Source: Acidobacteriota bacterium
Lineage (GTDB): Bacteria; Acidobacteriota; Blastocatellia; Pyrinomonadales; Pyrinomonadaceae
Direction: 5' to 3'
Assembly: GCA_013813755.1 (NCBI GenBank)
Contig: JACCRD010000182.1
Location: 1 to 22,245 of the forward strand
Length of the DNA stretch: 22,245 nt
The notes beneath the pieces are model-generated. The model ran no database searches. It was not told the origin of the DNA and was given only the letters and a program-made list of their open reading frames with translations. Shown here in pieces: positions 7,290-13,454 of this stretch. Made by a program: the position numbers and the translations under genes. How positions within the stretch are numbered: position 1 is the first letter of the stretch; every line of letters begins with the position of its first letter.

Positions 7290-8588
7290 ATGACAGCAGT
7301 AACATTAGAAAAAAATCTTTCGGATAAAAAAGAAAAACGAGCGAAATCAATTGCGGCGATGGGATTAGTCAACCGCGAGAACGACAAATTTCGCGTTTCG
7401 ACACCTTCTCTTCGCGGCAAACAAAATTCATATGATGTATGGCGCGATGAAAAAAGCAAAATCCGTTGCAATTGTTTGGAGTTTGAAGAAGCAGCTGTCA
7501 TTGATTCGGGTTTCCGCTGCGAACATATTTTGGCGGTAAAATACGCTCTGGTCGCAAAAAATACCGAATCGGAGACAAAGCAGTCTGTAAAAGTTGAAAC
7601 TGAAATTGAAGTTAAACCGGTACAGGCGACGATACATAACACAAACGCATCTGAGTCGCGCGTTTTCGAGAATGGAAAGGAAAATCTGGAGAATGAAAAC
7701 GAATCCAGAATCCAGAATCCAAAATCCAAAATTGAAATGTCCGCGCGCGGCGAACAGAAGTCCGACAAAGTTCAGGAAAATGTTTCGGTCAAAGGACAAA
7801 CCGATACGAAAAAAGTTTCTGAGCCGAGTCCTCTTGCGAACACACAAGGAGATACCCAAATGAAACACGAAAACTCAAAAGAAATGCCGTTAGCGATTGC
7901 CGAAAGCGCGTCTGAAACAGAAACGGTCAACAATGTTCTAAATTTTACAAGCACTCTGCGCGAATTGCGTAAAAATGTCGATCCCGATTTAGTCAAAACC
8001 CGCGAAGGCTGGCGCGACCGCAACGGCAACGTCCACCTGGTTGATTATGTCGAATGGCATACAGTGGCTGACATTCTGGACCAAAACGCACCGAACTGGA
8101 TGCATGCTGTGAAAGATATTCGCCAAATCGGCGACATTTTTACGGTGACGGTCGCTATTACCATTGACGGTGTGACGCGCGAAGGAATCGGAACCGGCAC
8201 TGCTGATTCGGAGATGGGAATCAAAAAAGCCGAACACGACGCCCTCAAACGCGCCGCTGTTAAATTCGGAATCGCCCGCGATCTTTATAAAAAAGAATCT
8301 GACACAATCGAACGTGAAGGTGCAGTTCCGCCGCCAAATAATGACGGTTTTCCGGCAAATCCGATTGCGAAAAGCCTCTCGGATTTGGTCACCGCCAAAC
8401 AGCTCGGAATGATCAGAGCGATTTCACGTGAAGCCGGGTTTGATGCGGATGAAGAATGCCAAAATGTGATGCAGTGCAAAACGGACGAACTTTCCAAACG
8501 CGCGGCTTCCGGTTTTATACAGCATTTGCAGGATTCACAAAAGCAAATCGGCATTTCCCAACCAGCGCCGATGCGCCGAGCCGGGTAA
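7290..8588 (+). CDS. SWIM zinc finger fused to a Rad52-type single-strand annealing protein
   Basis: A 432-residue protein, probably for homologous recombination. Residues 20-90 are SWIM-like: Cys60, Cys62, Cys77 and His79 form CxC-x14-CxH in IRCNCLEFEE to FRCEHILAVKYAL. Residues about 91-215 are a charged, low-complexity linker. Residues about 220-336 match the Rad52/Rad22 core: VDYVEWHTVADILDQNAPNW, GDIFTVTVAITIDGVTREGI, GTGTADSEMGIKKAEHDALK, RAAVKFGIARDLYKK. Residues 365-415 (LVTAKQLGMIRAISREAG to ELSKRAASGFIQHL) look like the small helical TxKQ domain common at the ends of phage-type DNA-binding proteins. AAGGAG precedes the ATG at ideal spacing. An identical RBS-like site lies inside the linker before ATG 7860. 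Rad52 function is known from the family; the role of the SWIM part is inferred. Confidence 0.88.
   Translation: MTAVTLEKNLSDKKEKRAKSIAAMGLVNRENDKFRVSTPSLRGKQNSYDVWRDEKSKIRCNCLEFEEAAVIDSGFRCEHILAVKYALVAKNTESETKQSVKVETEIEVKPVQATIHNTNASESRVFENGKENLENENESRIQNPKSKIEMSARGEQKSDKVQENVSVKGQTDTKKVSEPSPLANTQGDTQMKHENSKEMPLAIAESASETETVNNVLNFTSTLRELRKNVDPDLVKTREGWRDRNGNVHLVDYVEWHTVADILDQNAPNWMHAVKDIRQIGDIFTVTVAITIDGVTREGIGTGTADSEMGIKKAEHDALKRAAVKFGIARDLYKKESDTIEREGAVPPPNNDGFPANPIAKSLSDLVTAKQLGMIRAISREAGFDADEECQNVMQCKTDELSKRAASGFIQHLQDSQKQIGISQPAPMRRAG
7704..7731 (+). repeat. Heptamer tandem repeat in the SWIM-Rad52 linker
   Basis: Four exact-period units: TCCAGAA, TCCAGAA, TCCAAAA, TCCAAAA. They are translated within ESRIQNPKSKIE in the linker. 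The units are close relatives of the TCCAAAG units read on the coding strand of larC, and both encode PKSK. Confidence 0.88.
7846..7862 (+). promoter_or_regulatory. Internal ribosome-binding site and ATG before the Rad52 part
   Basis: AAGGAG at 7846-7851 is followed by an 8-base spacer and an in-frame ATG at 7860-7862 (residue 191). The block CAAGGAGATA is identical to the one before the gene's own start at 7290. Initiation here would give a 242-residue protein with the Rad52 core and C-terminal helix but no SWIM finger. Many genes in this window have no Shine-Dalgarno at all, so a strong one inside a linker stands out. Confidence 0.6.
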
Positions 8589-8609
8589 ATTTAATGGATA
8601 ATTCTTAAA

Positions 8610-8648
8610 GATGAATGACAAAGCTGATTAAAATTTTTGTCATTCATC
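8610..8648. repeat. 13-bp perfect inverted repeat
   Basis: GATGAATGACAAA (8610-8622) and its exact complement TTTGTCATTCATC (8636-8648) flank a 13-base loop. It begins 22 bases after the SWIM-Rad52 stop. There is no T-run right after the stem, so it could be an mRNA 3' stabiliser, a weak terminator or a repeat-element remnant. Confidence 0.75.
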
Positions 8649-8751
8649 ATTGAAAAGAGTTTTGAGTTGCAATTGACCGTCCGGCTTTCTCCAAAAAGCT
8701 TGTAAACCTCGCGTGCAGCTCAAACCTCACTTTTAACATTTTTCAAATTTT

Positions 8752-8791
8752 AGTGAGTAACTTTTATGAAAAAAGAGTTATTCACTTTTTT
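8752..8791 (+). terminator. Intrinsic terminator-like hairpin after SWIM-Rad52
   Basis: AGTGAGTAACT starting at 8752 pairs, with one mismatch, with AGTTATTCACT ending at 8786, followed directly by a T-run to 8791. It is AT-rich but has the expected form. Confidence 0.6.
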
Positions 8792-8806
8792 GTTTCATTC
8801 TCAAAT

Positions 8807-8881
8807 TAAATTCTTTTCAAAGTTTAAAAAAACAAATTTCCAAATACGAAATTCTTTGTAATAATAGTTGAAAAGAATTTA
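8807..8881. repeat. 14-bp perfect inverted repeat around the M1 peptidase leader
   Basis: TAAATTCTTTTCAA (8807-8820) and TTGAAAAGAATTTA (8868-8881) are exact complements 47 bp apart. The right arm ends nine bases before the ATG at 8891. It could sequester the start region or be a pair of regulator sites; the sequence does not decide. Confidence 0.7.
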
Positions 8882-8890
8882 CTAAACCGT

Positions 8891-10594
8891 ATGATCCAAA
8901 AAAGTTATTTTCGCCTTCACAAGTTAATCATTTTTTCGCTGGTGTTCGCGTGTTCGGTGACAGCTCAAACTTCACTAAACAAATTTAATCGAGTCAGAAA
9001 TATCGATATTCAGAATTATGTCATTCGGACAAACTTCGGGCGCGAAAAAAAAACTGTCTTTGGCGATACGATTGTTTCGCTCAAGCCTCTGAAGGATAAT
9101 CTTAAATCCTTTGAACTTGATGCTGTAAATTTGGACTTTGAATCAGTCAAACTCGAAAATTCCGGGGCGGATTTAATTTACAAAACCGCCGACAACAAGA
9201 TTTTTGTTACTCTTGATAAATTGTATTCCAGCACTGATGTAATTGCCGTTAGATTTAAATATTCCGCACAGCCCAAAAAAGGCGTTTATTTTGTTGATGA
9301 ACAGAGAGAAGACGGAAAAATCGTTCGCGCTTCACAAATATGGACGCAGGGCGAGCCGGAGGAGGCGCGGCACTGGTTCCCTTCCTACGACTTTCCTGAT
9401 GATAAAGCGACCAGCGAACAATTTATTACGGTTGAAAAAGGCGAAACGGCAATCGCCAACGGAGAATTGATCGAAACTATCGCAAATCCTAATCAAACAA
9501 AGACTTTTCATTACCGGATGCCTGCGCCGCATTCAACTTATTTGACATCTTTTGTCATTGGGACTTACGCAAAAATACCTGATTCATACAAAAATATTCC
9601 GCTCGGTTATTACGTCTATACTGACAAAACATCAATCGTTCCAAAGGCTTTTGGCAGAACAAAAGATATGATGCGCGTTTTTGAAGAACTGACCAAAGTT
9701 GATTTTCCGTTTAATAAATATGACCAGACAATTGTCGCTAATTTTACTTTTGGCGGAATGGAAAATGTTACCGCGACGACAATGGCGGACACCGAAATTT
9801 TTCTTGCGGATTTTGAATTTGGCAGAAGAGCGGTCGAAGATTTGGTCGCGCACGAACTGGCGCATTCCTGGTTTGGAAATCTTTTGACCTGCAAAAATTG
9901 GGCGGAACTCTGGCTTAATGAAGGGTTCGCAACCTATATGGAAGCTGCATACCGCGAAAAAATTTATGGGCGTAAAAGTTATATTTCCAAAATTCGTTCC
10001 AATGCCGAGCAGTTTATGATTGATGACCTGATTAATAAAAAGAGACACGGGCTTTTCAACGCTTCGGCTGGAAATGTTGACATGCTTTTTGATAATCCTT
10101 CGACAACATATCAGAAAGGCGGCGCGGTGATTCATACTTTGCGCGAAACCGTCGGGACAGACAATTTCTGGAAAGCCATTAATATTTATCTGACTCGACA
10201 TAGATTTCAAAATGTTGAAACCGGCGATTTGAAAAGGGTTATGGAAGAAGTTTCCGGAGTGAATTTAGATTGGTTTTTCGCGCAGTGGGTTTATGGCACA
10301 GGACATCCCAAATTAAATATTAAACAAATTTATAATCCGCAGACAAAAATTTTGGAATTGACCGTTTCGCAAGTTCAAAGCTCAGGTAATTCGACTCCAG
10401 CGGCATTCGTTCTGCCAATGGAGATAGAAATAATCACCGCTCTGGAGACGAAAACGGAAAAAATCGAGATAAAAAAGAGGATTGAAAGATTTTCAATAAA
10501 GCTCGACGGAAAACCTTCTAAAATTGTTTTTGACAAAGATGAAAAAATTCCGATCAAGCGAGTTAAGTACGAAGCTTTGACGGCAACTAAATAG
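8891..10594 (+). CDS. Secreted M1-family zinc metallopeptidase (aminopeptidase-like)
   Basis: A 567-residue exported peptidase. Residues 1-26 are a signal peptide (basic start, hydrophobic KLIIFSLVFACSVTA, likely cleavage after VTA). Residues 30-230 form the N-terminal beta domain. The exopeptidase motif GGMEN is at 288-292. The zinc site is HELAH (His321, His325) with the third ligand Glu344 in WLNEGFATYMEA, the spacing of the M1 clan. The catalytic domain runs to about 480, with DWFFAQWVYGTGHPKLNI, and a short beta domain ends the protein. The large C-terminal helical domain of PepN/ERAP-type enzymes is absent, as in many short bacterial M1 members. The ATG has no Shine-Dalgarno. Substrate unknown; probably periplasmic peptide scavenging. 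Confidence 0.93.
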   Translation: MIQKSYFRLHKLIIFSLVFACSVTAQTSLNKFNRVRNIDIQNYVIRTNFGREKKTVFGDTIVSLKPLKDNLKSFELDAVNLDFESVKLENSGADLIYKTADNKIFVTLDKLYSSTDVIAVRFKYSAQPKKGVYFVDEQREDGKIVRASQIWTQGEPEEARHWFPSYDFPDDKATSEQFITVEKGETAIANGELIETIANPNQTKTFHYRMPAPHSTYLTSFVIGTYAKIPDSYKNIPLGYYVYTDKTSIVPKAFGRTKDMMRVFEELTKVDFPFNKYDQTIVANFTFGGMENVTATTMADTEIFLADFEFGRRAVEDLVAHELAHSWFGNLLTCKNWAELWLNEGFATYMEAAYREKIYGRKSYISKIRSNAEQFMIDDLINKKRHGLFNASAGNVDMLFDNPSTTYQKGGAVIHTLRETVGTDNFWKAINIYLTRHRFQNVETGDLKRVMEEVSGVNLDWFFAQWVYGTGHPKLNIKQIYNPQTKILELTVSQVQSSGNSTPAAFVLPMEIEIITALETKTEKIEIKKRIERFSIKLDGKPSKIVFDKDEKIPIKRVKYEALTATK

Positions 10595-10607
10595 AAAACC
10601 AAGCAAA

Positions 10608-10637
10608 AAAAGTTCCGCATAGAAATGCGGAACTTTT
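10608..10637. terminator. Strong bidirectional intrinsic terminator
   Basis: AAAAGTTCCGCAT (10608-10620) and ATGCGGAACTTTT (10625-10637) form a perfect 13-bp stem with an AGAA loop. A-rich sequence on the left and T-rich on the right let it act on both strands. It ends the M1 peptidase transcript and also lies at the end of the riboswitch transcript coming the other way. Confidence 0.92.
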
Positions 10638-10745
10638 CTCTTTGAGAAGACGGATGTCTCGTTTGATTTGTTGAAAAAAATCAAATGGCACGAAGTACAC
10701 ACAAAATCGCGCTTATTACGGCAAAAATTTCCAGTGTCTTCTTCC

Positions 10746-10892
10746 CACACCTACGAGGTTAGCTGACGGGCTAGGAATGAAGAAGTTCCCCGCGTTTCTT
10801 TAGCTAAACGCTTCGCCCCGGTTTTATAAGGAGTAAGTTTATAAAACGTTTGGTTCCCCCGTGTTATCTTACTAAAATAACTTCGGCGATCA
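10746..10892 (-). ncRNA. c-di-AMP riboswitch (ydaO/yuaA class)
   Basis: Read on the minus strand, the conserved blocks appear in family order: ATCGCCGAAGT, a GTTAT/ATAAC hairpin, CGGGGGAACC, a GTTTTATAA/TTATAAAAC hairpin, GGGGCGAA, a GCGTTT/AAACGC hairpin, GGGGAAC, then the hallmark AGCCCGTCAGCTAACCTCGT followed by AGGTG. CGCC near the 5' end (10885-10888) pairs with GGTG at the 3' end (10748-10751) as a short P1 with one G-U pair. Members bind cyclic di-AMP and usually switch off cell-wall, osmotic or potassium genes. Here no gene lies downstream on the same strand: the 3' end of the M1 peptidase gene faces it. Recognition was from remembered family sequence, not a covariance search. Confidence 0.9.
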
Positions 10893-10909
10893 AGTTTTCA
10901 ACAAAAATT

Positions 10910-10938
10910 AATATAGCATCAATAAATTGTTTTCGCAA
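10910..10938 (-). promoter_or_regulatory. Candidate promoter of the riboswitch transcript
   Basis: On the minus strand TTGCGA (10933-10938) and TATATT (10910-10915) are separated by exactly 17 bp. The start would fall about ten bases before the riboswitch. This supports independent transcription rather than simple read-through from the upstream DUF420 gene, which ends at 10956. Confidence 0.55.
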
Positions 10939-10955
10939 GATTTCCCGAAAAAAAA

Positions 10956-11504
10956 TTAAAATGGTTTAAATAATTGATACAGCATAAGATAGACAACTAC
11001 GCCAGTTACTGAAACATATAACCAAATCGGATATGCGTATTTTACAATTTTTTTATGAGCCGCAAATTGTTTTGTCACGGCGTAAAACATTGCACGCAAG
11101 ACAAGCGGGAGGACAACCAGAGATAATCCGATGTGGGTTACCAAGGTGAATAGGTAGAAATATCGAGCGATTCCTTCACCTGTGAAACGGTTAGCCGGAT
11201 TAGTCAGATGATATAAAACGTAGCAAACCAGAAATAGCCCGCCTAAGACAAAAGACAAAGTCATCATCAGTCGATGAAGCTCAATTTTTTTCAAACGAAT
11301 AAAAATTAAACCGAAAATCAAACTCAGAGTTGTCAGAGTGTTAATCAGTCCGATGACGTGAGAAAGGCTTTTTGTCCATCCGCCCAATTCGAGTTTGTTG
11401 GGCAGCGCCAAAAGACCAGTCACCGCAATCGGAACAGCGATAGTAATAATGTTGATAAGAAGTTTTGATCTTTTCCCCTGATCGAATGCCGCAACTGATT
11501 CCAT
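10956..11504 (-). CDS. DUF420 membrane protein, CtaM-like cytochrome oxidase assembly factor
   Basis: A 182-residue integral membrane protein with about five hydrophobic segments, at roughly 15-36, 48-68, 78-100, 117-141 and 156-178. Family-typical pieces are RLMMTLSFVLGGLFLVCYVL and RYFYLFTLVTHIGLSLVVLP. DUF420 members related to Staphylococcus CtaM are needed to mature haem-copper oxidases. The context agrees: it starts three bases after oxidase subunit III in the ctaB-coxIII-DUF420 operon. Family assignment is confident; the assembly role is carried over from relatives. Confidence 0.85.
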   Translation of the reverse strand: MESVAAFDQGKRSKLLINIITIAVPIAVTGLLALPNKLELGGWTKSLSHVIGLINTLTTLSLIFGLIFIRLKKIELHRLMMTLSFVLGGLFLVCYVLYHLTNPANRFTGEGIARYFYLFTLVTHIGLSLVVLPLVLRAMFYAVTKQFAAHKKIVKYAYPIWLYVSVTGVVVYLMLYQLFKPF

Positions 11505-11507
11505 AAA

Positions 11508-12239
11508 TTATTTCCAAAAGCCCAGAAGCAAAAGCAGAAATATCCAGAGACCGTCCATAAAATGCCAATACCAACCGACGACACCGGAAATTTCCTTCCG
11601 TTTCTCAAGTTCATCAAACAAAGACGTTGGCTGCCATGTGCGCAGAATTAGATAACCGAGCGCGGCTATTCCGCCGATTACGTGCAGCGCGTGAACCGCC
11701 GTCAGAATGTAAAAGAAACCGGCGTATGGATTGCTTTGAACATAAACTCCGCGCCGGACAAGTTCAAGCCAGGCGAGAATTTGCGATGAAATAAACATTC
11801 CGCCGAAAACAGCCGTTACCAAAAGCCATCTCTTTGCCTTTTCCTGAATACCGACGTTAAGCGCCTTCTGAGAAATCTTGTAGCTGACGCTGCTCGCTAA
11901 AATTAGAAAGGTGCTGATCCAAACTTGAAAGGGCAGAGCGAACGGTGTCCATTCCATCACTCCATTTGAAGAAATTAAAATATAAGCGCCGACTAAGCCG
12001 CCAAAAGTCATTGCGATGACCAGCAACAGAAACCACATTGCGATGCGGTATTTACTCGATGAATATTCTCCAGCCTCGCCGAAAAAATCGTCTCCGCCGT
12101 CGTTATTTCCATCATTGCCGCCCGCGCTTCCGCCGCGATTTCCCTTCCCACCATTTGCGCCTATGCCGCCGCCGAATTTTGTTTGGCGAACGTTTTCTTT
12201 CTCTTTTTCGACAGATGTTTTTAGTGTTCCAACTTCCAT
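11508..12239 (-). CDS. Cytochrome c oxidase (haem-copper oxidase) subunit III
   Basis: A 243-residue inner-membrane subunit of a terminal oxidase. After a charged start there is an unusual Gly/Asn-rich stretch (about residues 22-50: GGGIGANGGKGNRGGSAGGN and on), then five membrane helices. Family motifs include AMTFGGLVGAYILISSNGVM, FYILTAVHALHVIGGIAALG and the terminal GWYWHFMDGLWIFLLLLLGF. The five-helix form lacks the first two helices of long subunit III, as in many bacterial caa3/aa3 oxidases. The catalytic subunits I and II are not in this window. It lies 26 bp after ctaB and just before DUF420. Confidence 0.92.
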   Translation of the reverse strand: MEVGTLKTSVEKEKENVRQTKFGGGIGANGGKGNRGGSAGGNDGNNDGGDDFFGEAGEYSSSKYRIAMWFLLLVIAMTFGGLVGAYILISSNGVMEWTPFALPFQVWISTFLILASSVSYKISQKALNVGIQEKAKRWLLVTAVFGGMFISSQILAWLELVRRGVYVQSNPYAGFFYILTAVHALHVIGGIAALGYLILRTWQPTSLFDELEKRKEISGVVGWYWHFMDGLWIFLLLLLGFWK

Positions 12240-12265
12240 AAAACCCTTTCGTATGTTGGATAAAG

Positions 12266-13165
12266 TTAATGATTAATAACCATTAGAATGAAAAGAATGG
12301 GCAGGTAGATTACAGAAACCATTAACAGTCGGCGTGATTTTTCAATTGATTTTTCCCGCGCCGCGGTGACGCTCGCCCATAAAAACCAGATGCCCAAAAC
12401 AATCGCGCCAATTAAATAAATCGGACCGGCTAAACCGATAAAAAATGGAGCGAGACTGACCGGGAGTAGCATAATAGTAAAAATCACAATTTGTCTGGCG
12501 GTCAATTTCCCGTCTTTTTCGATTACCGGCAGCATTAGAATTCCGGCTTTGGCGTATTGCTCTCGATACATACAGGCAATGGCTAAAAAATGCGGAAACT
12601 GCCAGAGAAAAAGTATCGAAAACAAAACCCACGCGCCCAGAGTGATTTCGTCGGCGGAGGAAGTCCAGCCCATCAGCGGCGGAATCGCGCCGGGAATCGC
12701 GCCGATCGCCGTCGAAGCCGAAGTCCGAGTTTTCAGAGGCGTATAAAGCAAAACGTAACCGATAATTACTATTAGACCAAGAATAGCACTTAAATTATTG
12801 ACCAGAAATGTCAGATAAATTTCCGCCACAACGCACAGTAAAACACCGAAAATTGTGGCTTCCGATAACGTCAGAGTCTGCGTGGGCAGTGGACGCGCCG
12901 CAGTTCGCTCCATCAGCGCGTCGGTCTCTGTTTCCCAGCATTGATTGAGTGTCGCAACACCAAAAGCGAGCAACGCGATACCGATCATCGAATTGACAAA
13001 AAGCGCGAAATCAAAAGCTTCCTTTACGCCGAGATAAAACCCGGCAGCCGAAGTTAAAACCAGCATCAGGGCAATGCGCGGCTTTGTTAATTCAACATAC
13101 GCGGCTATTTTCCCGCGGGCGGTGATTATTTTCGGCTCAGAAATTTCCGCTGTTATAATTTCCAT
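12266..13165 (-). CDS. ctaB: Protoheme IX farnesyltransferase (haem O synthase)
   Basis: Attaches a farnesyl group to haem B, making haem O for haem-copper oxidases. The 299-residue protein has about nine membrane segments. The prenyl-diphosphate site reads NQCWETETDALMERTAARPL, with Glu in place of the first Asp, a known variant. The second conserved region is YTPLKTRTSASTAIGAIPGA followed by IPPLMGW. WQFPHFLAIACMYREQYAKA and GILMLPV are also standard. First gene of the oxidase operon. The ATG lacks a Shine-Dalgarno, and two tandem palindromes lie 13-41 bases upstream. Confidence 0.96.
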   Translation of the reverse strand: MEIITAEISEPKIITARGKIAAYVELTKPRIALMLVLTSAAGFYLGVKEAFDFALFVNSMIGIALLAFGVATLNQCWETETDALMERTAARPLPTQTLTLSEATIFGVLLCVVAEIYLTFLVNNLSAILGLIVIIGYVLLYTPLKTRTSASTAIGAIPGAIPPLMGWTSSADEITLGAWVLFSILFLWQFPHFLAIACMYREQYAKAGILMLPVIEKDGKLTARQIVIFTIMLLPVSLAPFFIGLAGPIYLIGAIVLGIWFLWASVTAAREKSIEKSRRLLMVSVIYLPILFILMVINH

Positions 13166-13177
13166 TAAAATTGGTGT

Positions 13178-13206
13178 AAAGTTAAACTTTTCACAAGTTT
13201 AACTTT
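13178..13206. promoter_or_regulatory. Two tandem palindromes / perfect hairpin before ctaB
   Basis: AAGTTAAACTT (13179-13189) and AAGTTTAACTT (13195-13205) are 11-bp near-palindromes repeated at a 16-bp period. Together they form a perfect 12-bp inverted repeat (13178-13189 with 13195-13206) and a 5-base loop. Position 13 bases before the ctaB ATG suits an operator pair or an mRNA hairpin in the leader. The 289-bp gap between ctaB and resB holds no other convincing gene. Confidence 0.65.
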
Positions 13207-13454
13207 CCTTTGGCAATTTACCAAATCTTGAAACACTTAGCTGTACTTCTTTTTTTTAACAGATAATCTAATTTTTTTCGAGATGACAAAAAAAATCGCC
13301 TAAGTTATGATTTTTATAATATAGACTGTGCGATATTGATTGTAAAAAAATTTAGTTAACCAGTAATGTAAATGGAATTAAGAAATAGTTAATATCTTTT
13401 ATTCTTAGAAATTAACAAAACTTTTATATATTGGCATATGTCCAGCAATTATTA

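Larger units (their letters stand above)
8589..8890. other. Intergenic region with three inverted repeats
   Basis: This 302-bp AT-rich stretch between SWIM-Rad52 and the M1 peptidase has no credible gene. It holds a 13-bp perfect inverted repeat (8610-8648), a terminator-like hairpin (8752-8791) and a 14-bp perfect inverted repeat framing the leader of the peptidase gene (8807-8881), described separately. Confidence 0.8.
10595..10955. other. Intergenic region carrying a complete riboswitch transcription unit
   Basis: This 361-bp stretch between the convergent M1 peptidase and oxidase genes holds, in minus-strand order, a promoter (10910-10938), a c-di-AMP riboswitch (10746-10892), about 110 bases without a credible gene, and the shared terminator (10608-10637). 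Confidence 0.8.

Noticed and set aside
7277..7868. Long minus-strand frames opposite the SWIM-Rad52 N-terminus
   Set aside because: They are shadows of the coding strand; the Ser/Phe-rich repeats (LDFGFWILD) come from the heptamer run and the low-complexity linker.
6215..8588. Prophage remnant around the XRE and Rad52-like genes
   Set aside because: No integrase, structural, lysis or attachment sequences, and flanking genes are ordinary chromosomal ones. A phage origin long ago cannot be excluded.
8891..8960. Lipoprotein signal on the M1 peptidase
   Set aside because: The sequence before Cys21 (LVFAC) has Phe at the -2 position, unlike a normal lipobox; ordinary cleavage after VTA is more likely.
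10493..10750. 85-codon frame on the minus strand after the riboswitch, as the gene it controls
   Set aside because: It begins with a GTG inside the riboswitch P1 region, runs through the terminator and continues antisense to the M1 peptidase; composition and position look accidental.
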